Shown piece after piece: positions 14,583-18,393 of a stretch of 18,393 bases of DNA. The position numbers and the translations under genes were made by a program. Each line of letters starts with the position of its first letter. Position 1 is the first letter of the stretch. Origin of the DNA: CAIWXH01 sp964555675 (GTDB lineage Bacteria > Chloroflexota > Chloroflexia > Chloroflexales > Chloroflexaceae); the NCBI GenBank assembly GCA_964555675.1, contig CAZKTU010000123.1, positions 1 to 18,393 on the forward strand, written 5' to 3'. The notes under the pieces were generated by a model. The model was not told the origin of the DNA. It did not search any database and was given only the letters and a program-made list of their open reading frames with translations.

Positions 14583-15178
14583 GGTTGCCCGGCGTCCCAG
14601 CGAGCCAGGATCTCGCGCGCCGCCCGGGCCGCGATCGCGCGGTGGCTGATCTGGTTCTTGCGCTCGGCCGGCAGCTCGGCCATAGTCTTATTCTCGTCCA
14701 GCAGGTAGAAGAGCGGGTCGTAGCCGAAGCCGCCCTCGCCGCGCGGCTCCAGCTCGATCACCCCGGGCAGGGCGCCCTCGGCCAGCTCCACAGGGTGGCC
14801 GGGGCGGGCCAAGGCGATCACGCAGACGAACCGGGCCAGGCGCTGGTGCCAGGGCACATCCTTCAGCTGCTCGAGCAGGTAGCGCAACTGGGCCGCGCCC
14901 TTCACGCCGCCGTAGCGGGCCGAGTAGACCCCCGGCGCCCCGTTCAGGGCCGCGACCTCGAGGCCGCTGTCGTCGGCCAGGGTCGGTAGCCCGCTCAGGG
15001 CCATGTACCCCTCGGCCTTCAGCGTGGCATTGGCGGCGAAGGTCGCCCCGCTCTCCTCGACCTCGTCGGGGATGCCCAGCTCGTCGAGGGTGCGCAGGCG
15101 CAGGCCCAGCCCGTCGAAAATGGCGGCGAACTCGCGCAGTTTGCCGGGGTTGCGCGTGGCGATCAACAGCTCGTGCAT
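14579..15178 (-). CDS. rdgB: Non-canonical purine NTP pyrophosphatase (ITPase, RdgB/Ham1)
   Basis: 199 residues, normal length. It hydrolyses ITP, dITP and XTP to monophosphates, keeping deaminated purines out of DNA and RNA. Motifs are ATRNPGKLREF (7-17), LADDSGLEV (67-75, with Asp70 as the likely base), GEGGFGYDPLF (147-157) and KNQISHRA (174-181). It is the first gene of the rdgB-walJ-like-ilvE operon. The promoter -10 ends only nine bases before the ATG, which implies an almost leaderless message; an AGGG two bases before the ATG is too close to act as a normal Shine-Dalgarno. Confidence 0.97.
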   Translation of the reverse strand: MHELLIATRNPGKLREFAAIFDGLGLRLRTLDELGIPDEVEESGATFAANATLKAEGYMALSGLPTLADDSGLEVAALNGAPGVYSARYGGVKGAAQLRYLLEQLKDVPWHQRLARFVCVIALARPGHPVELAEGALPGVIELEPRGEGGFGYDPLFYLLDENKTMAELPAERKNQISHRAIAARAAREILARWDAGQP

Positions 15179-15186
15179 AGCCCTAG

Positions 15187-15215
15187 ACTGTACGGCCAGA
15201 GCCGATCTCTGTCAA
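15187..15215 (-). promoter_or_regulatory. Promoter of rdgB operon
   Basis: On the minus strand a perfect TTGACA (15210-15215), a 17-bp spacer and TACAGT (15187-15192, 4 of 6). The predicted start is at about 15180, two bases before the rdgB ATG. Confidence 0.65.
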
Positions 15216-15216
15216 G

Positions 15217-15227
15217 GTCAAATTGAC
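15217..15227. promoter_or_regulatory. Short palindrome between divergent promoters
   Basis: GTCAAATTGAC has perfect five-base arms around one base and overlaps the plus-strand -35. It lies directly beside the minus-strand -35. It could be an operator controlling both promoters, or simply a by-product of two facing TTGAC elements. Confidence 0.3.
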
Positions 15228-15251
15228 GCCCACGATCCATTGCAGTACAAT
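15223..15251 (+). promoter_or_regulatory. Promoter of the UbiA-family gene
   Basis: TTGACG (15223-15228, 5 of 6), a 17-bp spacer and TACAAT (15246-15251, 5 of 6). The predicted start is near 15258, leaving a leader of about 120 bases before ATG 15381. I see no known riboswitch in that leader. Confidence 0.75.
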
Positions 15252-15380
15252 CTAGCGGCTTCAGCGGGTACCCGGATGCTCTGGCCGCCCCACGCCCAAT
15301 TCCTGCCGGCGCCAGTCGCTCCGAACGAGAGGAATGTGGTAGCAACGCGCGGCAGTCCCCCCCGCCCGCGTCAGGAACAT

Positions 15381-16361
15381 ATGCGTAAAGTCTCTACCGA
15401 GGAGCTTGTGGCAGCACCCAGCGCCAGGCCCAGCGCCGCCCGCGAGCTGCTGCGCGCGATGCGCCCGCGCCAGTGGGTGAAGAACGCCTTCGTCTTCGCC
15501 GCGATCGCCTTCTCCGAAGAGCGGCTCTGGCAGTTCTGGAACCCCGAGGTCGGCCCCGAACCCCTGCTGCGCGTCATCGGCGCCTTCGTCGCCTTCTGTA
15601 TGGCCGCCAGCGCGATCTACCTGGTCAACGACCTGGTCGACATCGAGAAGGACCGCGCCCACCCCAAGAAGCGCAACCGCCCCTTCGCCTCGGGGCGGCT
15701 CAGCCCCCAGATCGGCATGGTCGCCGCGGCGGCCCTGATCATCGCCGTCTTCCCCCTCGCCCTGGCCCTCGATAGCGAAGGCGGCGCCCTCGACTGGAGC
15801 TTCCTGAGCGTCCTGATTATCTACATCCTGGTCCAGGGCTTCCTCTACACCTACTGGCTCAAGAATGTCGTCATCCTCGACATCCTCATCCTCGCCGCCG
15901 GCTTCGTGCTGCGCGCCGTGGGCGGCGCCGCCGTGCTCGACGTGATGATCACCCCCTGGCTGCTGCTCTGCATGCTGCTCCTGGCCCTCTTCCTCGGCAT
16001 CGGCAAGCGCCGCCACGAGCTGACCCTCCTCGAAGAGGGCGCCGGCGAGCACCGCCGCATCCTCCAGGAGTACTCGGTGCCCATGCTCGACCAGATGATG
16101 TCGATCGTCACCGCCAGCATCATCATGGCCTACAGCATCACCGCCTTCCTCGCGCCCGTCGCCCCCCAAGAGCCTTACCCCATGCTGATGGCCACCATCC
16201 CCTTCGTGATCTACGCCATCTTCCGCTACCTCTACCTGATCTATCAGCGCGGCGAGGGCGGCGCCCCCGACGAGCTCATCCTCAAAGACCTCCCCCTCGC
16301 CGGCAGTGTCGTCCTCTGGGGCCTCACCGTCCTCGGCGTGCTGCTGCTCTTTCCCACCTAG
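15381..16361 (+). CDS. Decaprenyl-phosphate phosphoribosyltransferase-like UbiA-family enzyme
   Basis: 326 residues from ATG 15381 with AGGA just upstream. The frame is open back to 15003, but only antisense to rdgB and across the promoter. After a short cytoplasmic N-terminus comes RPRQWVKNAFVFA (28-40). The first aspartate-rich motif, NDLVDIEKDRAHPKKRNRP (83-101), is of the DPPR-synthase type, followed by FASG. The YTYWLKNVVILD motif (156-167) and LFLGIGKRRHEL (203-214) are also characteristic, with about eight or nine membrane helices. Family members transfer phosphoribosyl from PRPP to a polyprenyl phosphate, the first step to lipid-linked arabinose in mycobacteria. Outside actinobacteria the end product is less clear. 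The isopentenyl phosphate kinase gene follows on the same strand, consistent with polyprenyl-phosphate use. Confidence 0.88.
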   Translation: MRKVSTEELVAAPSARPSAARELLRAMRPRQWVKNAFVFAAIAFSEERLWQFWNPEVGPEPLLRVIGAFVAFCMAASAIYLVNDLVDIEKDRAHPKKRNRPFASGRLSPQIGMVAAAALIIAVFPLALALDSEGGALDWSFLSVLIIYILVQGFLYTYWLKNVVILDILILAAGFVLRAVGGAAVLDVMITPWLLLCMLLLALFLGIGKRRHELTLLEEGAGEHRRILQEYSVPMLDQMMSIVTASIIMAYSITAFLAPVAPQEPYPMLMATIPFVIYAIFRYLYLIYQRGEGGAPDELILKDLPLAGSVVLWGLTVLGVLLLFPT

Positions 16362-16404
16362 TGCCCGCCACGGTGATGCTGCGGGATGGCCGGCGGGAGG
16401 GCGC

Positions 16405-16423
16405 GGGAGGGCATGGCCCTCCC
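16405..16423 (+). terminator. Hairpin between the UbiA-family and kinase genes
   Basis: GGGAGGGC and GCCCTCCC form a perfect 8-bp stem with a three-base loop (ATG). The plus strand continues GAAAACG, so there is no T run for plus-strand termination. The minus strand would give CGTTTTC, but before the stem. It is a stable structure of uncertain role, perhaps limiting read-through into the kinase gene or protecting the 3' end. Confidence 0.35.
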
Positions 16424-16459
16424 GAAAACGTCTACTCAGCACTAGCAGGGTGGTGAGCC

Positions 16460-16514
16460 TATGTACACCTTCATCAAGCTCGGCGGCTCGGTGATCACCG
16501 ACAAGTCCGGCCAG
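16460..16514. other. Duplicated contig end: first 18 codons of the kinase gene
   Basis: These 55 bases (T plus 18 codons from ATG 16461) are identical to 16615-16669 on the other side of the gap. Only this left copy has the natural upstream context, with a GGTGGTGAGCCT stretch before the ATG. A second true copy is unlikely; it is an unresolved contig overlap. Confidence 0.9.
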
Positions 16515-16614
16515 NNNNNNNNNNNNNNNNNNNNNNNNNNNNNNNNNNNNNNNNNNNNNNNNNNNNNNNNNNNNNNNNNNNNNNNNNNNNNNNNNNNNNN
16601 NNNNNNNNNNNNNN
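16515..16614. other. Assembly gap (100 N) with 55-bp duplicated flanks
   Basis: Exactly 100 N between two identical 55-base contig ends (16460-16514 and 16615-16669). An exact overlap of 55 is the kind of length left by a k-mer assembler. Removing the gap and one copy gives a continuous kinase gene with its own ribosome site. Confidence 0.9.
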
Positions 16615-16615
16615 T

Positions 16616-17449
16616 ATGTACACCTTCATCAAGCTCGGCGGCTCGGTGATCACCGACAAGTCCGGCCAGGAGGCCGCCGACCTGCCGCTAATCGCGCGTC
16701 TCGCCGCCGAGCTGGCCGTCGCCCGCGCCGCCCGCCCCGAAATGGCCATCGTCCTCGGCCACGGCAGCGGCTCGTTCGGCCATCTCTACGCGGCCCGCTA
16801 CGGCGTCCATCGCGGCCTCCCCCCCGGCTCCGCCGACCCTGCCGAGGCCCAGCGCTTCTACGCCGGCTTCGCCCTCACCGCCGGCGCCGCCCTGCGCCTC
16901 AACCGCATCGTGGTCGACGCCCTGCTCGCCGCCGGCCTGCCCGCCCTCTCGCTCCAGCCCTCGGCCAGCCTCTGGGCCCGCGCCGGCCAGATCGCCCGCT
17001 GGGACACCGCCCACATCGCCCAGGCCCTGGCCCACGGCCTCGTCCCCGTCATCCACGGCGACGTCGCCTTCGACGAGGCCCAGGGCAGCGCGATCATCTC
17101 CACCGAGGCCCTGCTCGCCTACCTGGCCGAAGCCACCGAGCTGCCCCTCGCGCGGGTCATCCTGGTCGGCGAAGACGCGGTCTACACCGCCGACCCCCGC
17201 CGCGACCCCGCCGCCCGCCGCGTCCCCCTGATCACCGCCGCCAACCTCGACGCCGCCCTCAACGGCGCCGCCGGCTCCCACGCCGTCGACGTCACCGGCG
17301 GCATGCGCAGCAAGCTCGAGCTGATGTGGCGCCTCGTCCAGCGCCACCCCGCCCTCGAGGTGCGCCTGATCGGCCCCGCCCCCGGCAACCTGCAGGCCGT
17401 CCTCCAGGGCGACGAACGCGACATCGGCACGACCATCCGGTTGGCCTGA
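16616..17449 (+). CDS. Isopentenyl phosphate kinase
   Basis: 277 residues, amino acid kinase fold. It phosphorylates isopentenyl phosphate to isopentenyl diphosphate with ATP. Motifs are FIKLGGSVITDK (4-15), GHGSGSFGH (48-56, where His56 matches the substrate-phosphate-binding His that marks this kinase), HGDVAFD (147-153) and DVTGGMRSKLE (225-235). It is known from archaea, and in Roseiflexus castenholzii it completes a mevalonate route in which phosphomevalonate is decarboxylated before the second phosphorylation. Its true upstream region is the copy before the gap; after collapse the start is 16461. The stop overlaps the SpoIIM start (TGATG), so the two are translationally coupled. The codons are strongly C-ending. 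Confidence 0.93.
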   Translation: MYTFIKLGGSVITDKSGQEAADLPLIARLAAELAVARAARPEMAIVLGHGSGSFGHLYAARYGVHRGLPPGSADPAEAQRFYAGFALTAGAALRLNRIVVDALLAAGLPALSLQPSASLWARAGQIARWDTAHIAQALAHGLVPVIHGDVAFDEAQGSAIISTEALLAYLAEATELPLARVILVGEDAVYTADPRRDPAARRVPLITAANLDAALNGAAGSHAVDVTGGMRSKLELMWRLVQRHPALEVRLIGPAPGNLQAVLQGDERDIGTTIRLA

Positions 17450-18393
17450 TGCTGCGCCCAGACGACTTTATCGCCCGCCGCCGCGCCGCCTGGCAGCGCC
17501 TCGACGAGCTGCTCGCCCGGGCCGGCGCGGGCCTCGCGGGCCTCTCGGCCGACGAGCTGCGCGAGCTGGGCCGCCTCTACCGCCAGGCCGCCGCCGACTT
17601 GGCCCTGGCCCGCCGCGACCTGCCCACGCACCAGGTCGTCCCCTTCCTCAACGCCCTCGTCGCCCGCGGCCACGGTGCGATCTACCGCGAGAGCGGCGCC
17701 GGCGGGGCCGCCCGCGTGCGCGCCTTCTTCGCCGCCGGCTTCCCGCGCGCCTTCCGCGCCACCTGGCCCGCTACTCTCGCCGCCTGCCTGATGTTCATGC
17801 TGCCCGCCATCGCCGGCTTCATCGCCACCTACCAGGACCCCACCCTCGCCGCGGCCCTGCTGCCCGGGGCCGAGGCCATCGTCGAGGAGGTCCAGGCCGG
17901 CAACGAGTGGTGGCTGCGCATTAACGAGGAGGGGCGCGCCCAGGCCTCGGCCGAGATCATGACCAACAATATCGGCGTGGCCTTCCGGGCCTTCGCCGGC
18001 GGGGTCCTCTTCGGCGTCTATACGCTCTATGTCCTGGTCACCAACGGCCTGCTGCTCGGCATCGTGGCCGGCGCCGCCCAGCGCTTCGACTTCGCCGCCA
18101 ACCTCTGGGGCTTCGTGGCGCCCCACGGCGTGATCGAGCTCAGCGTGATCTTCATCGCCGGAGGCGCCGGCCTGCAGCTCGGCTGGGCCCTGCTCAGGCC
18201 CGGCCTGCTCACCCGCCGCGCCGCCCTGGTGGTGGCCGCCCGCCGCGCCTTGCTGCTCATCCTCGGCTGCGTGCCCCTCCTCGCGATCGCCGGGCTGATC
18301 GAGGCCTTCATCTCGCCCTCGGCCCTCCCCCTCGCCGCCAAACTCGCCGTCGCCATCGGCTCAGGGCTCGCCCTCTACGCCTACCTGCTTGGC
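17449..18393 (+). CDS. SpoIIM (stage II sporulation protein M) family membrane protein, partial at window end
   Basis: The frame is open for 315 codons to the right edge. The family is usually about 320-330 residues, so little is missing. The cytoplasmic N-terminus has the characteristic RRRAAWQRLDELL (10-22) and LSADELRELGRLYRQAAADL (32-51) segments and LNALVARGHGAIYR (67-80). It is followed by a membrane helix (about 105-127), an external loop with Trp pair NEWWLRINEEG, then NNIGVAFRAFAGGVLFG and helices containing APHGVIELSVIFIAGGAGL. SpoIIM-domain proteins are widespread in non-sporulating bacteria, often beside RDD-family, MoxR and DUF58 genes, so the name does not imply sporulation. It begins on the last base of the kinase stop. 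Its link to isoprenoid metabolism is positional only. Confidence 0.9.
   Translation, partial: MLRPDDFIARRRAAWQRLDELLARAGAGLAGLSADELRELGRLYRQAAADLALARRDLPTHQVVPFLNALVARGHGAIYRESGAGGAARVRAFFAAGFPRAFRATWPATLAACLMFMLPAIAGFIATYQDPTLAAALLPGAEAIVEEVQAGNEWWLRINEEGRAQASAEIMTNNIGVAFRAFAGGVLFGVYTLYVLVTNGLLLGIVAGAAQRFDFAANLWGFVAPHGVIELSVIFIAGGAGLQLGWALLRPGLLTRRAALVVAARRALLLILGCVPLLAIAGLIEAFISPSALPLAAKLAVAIGSGLALYAYLLG

Noticed and set aside
15261..16442. 393-codon minus-strand frame opposite the UbiA-family gene
   Set aside because: It is highly acidic, Gly/Asp/Glu/His-rich, typical of the complement of a hydrophobic membrane-protein gene. The plus-strand frame carries the UbiA motifs.
17182..18126. 314-codon minus-strand frame opposite the SpoIIM gene
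   Set aside because: Low-complexity Gly/Ala/Glu product, antisense to a recognisable membrane protein.
17449..18393. Evidence for sporulation
   Set aside because: The SpoIIM domain is widespread in non-sporulating bacteria and no other sporulation gene is in the window.

Overview
The window is about 18.4 kb of very GC-rich DNA. It most probably comes from a member of the Chloroflexota, class Chloroflexia (Roseiflexus/Kouleothrix-like). I infer this from four things: a membrane glycosyltransferase with an N-terminal extracytoplasmic domain of a style common in that phylum, a DUF6754-type protein, a protein built of Pro-x-Trp-Leu repeats, and an isopentenyl phosphate kinase, which in Chloroflexia belongs to an alternative mevalonate route. 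The genus cannot be fixed from the sequence alone. Two 100-base N runs are scaffold gaps, and both look like artefacts: the contig ends on either side share identical sequence (16 bp at the first gap, 55 bp at the second).

The left part (1-5698, all minus strand) reads as a cell-envelope cluster. In transcription order it holds a 966-residue PMT/ArnT-like membrane glycosyltransferase, a promoter, a DUF6754-like membrane-anchored protein, a six-helix membrane protein, and a protein with at least 14 Trp-Leu repeats that runs off the left edge. The last three genes are tightly packed. Next (5802-7822, minus) is an operon led by a 6-phosphofructokinase of the GGEGT/PKTIDND type behind an extended -10 promoter. 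It is followed by a 76-residue unknown protein, an SRPBCC-fold protein and a 75-residue unknown protein that overlaps the end of the SRPBCC gene.

The middle (7960-12375, minus) holds degV, recG and an E2-like dihydrolipoamide acyltransferase gene interrupted by the first gap. Collapsing the duplicated 16 bp restores one frame. The resulting protein has a peripheral-subunit-binding domain but no lipoyl domain and no catalytic HxxxDG motif, so it looks like a pseudoenzyme. degV diverges from rpmB (zinc-type ribosomal protein L28, plus strand), which has a near-consensus promoter and a terminator hairpin.

The right part has rdgB, a WalJ/YycJ-like metallo-beta-lactamase and a branched-chain aminotransferase as a minus-strand operon (15178 to 12818). 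These are divergent from a plus-strand group: UbiA-family phosphoribosyltransferase, isopentenyl phosphate kinase and a SpoIIM-family membrane protein that is cut by the window end. The rdgB and ubiA-type promoters lie back to back, and rdgB appears to be transcribed almost without a leader. The UbiA-type enzyme consumes polyprenyl phosphate and the kinase makes isopentenyl diphosphate, so these neighbours join isoprenoid supply to envelope glycan synthesis.

I see no tRNA, rRNA, CRISPR array, insertion sequence or phage gene. No stretch longer than 300 bases lacks a gene.
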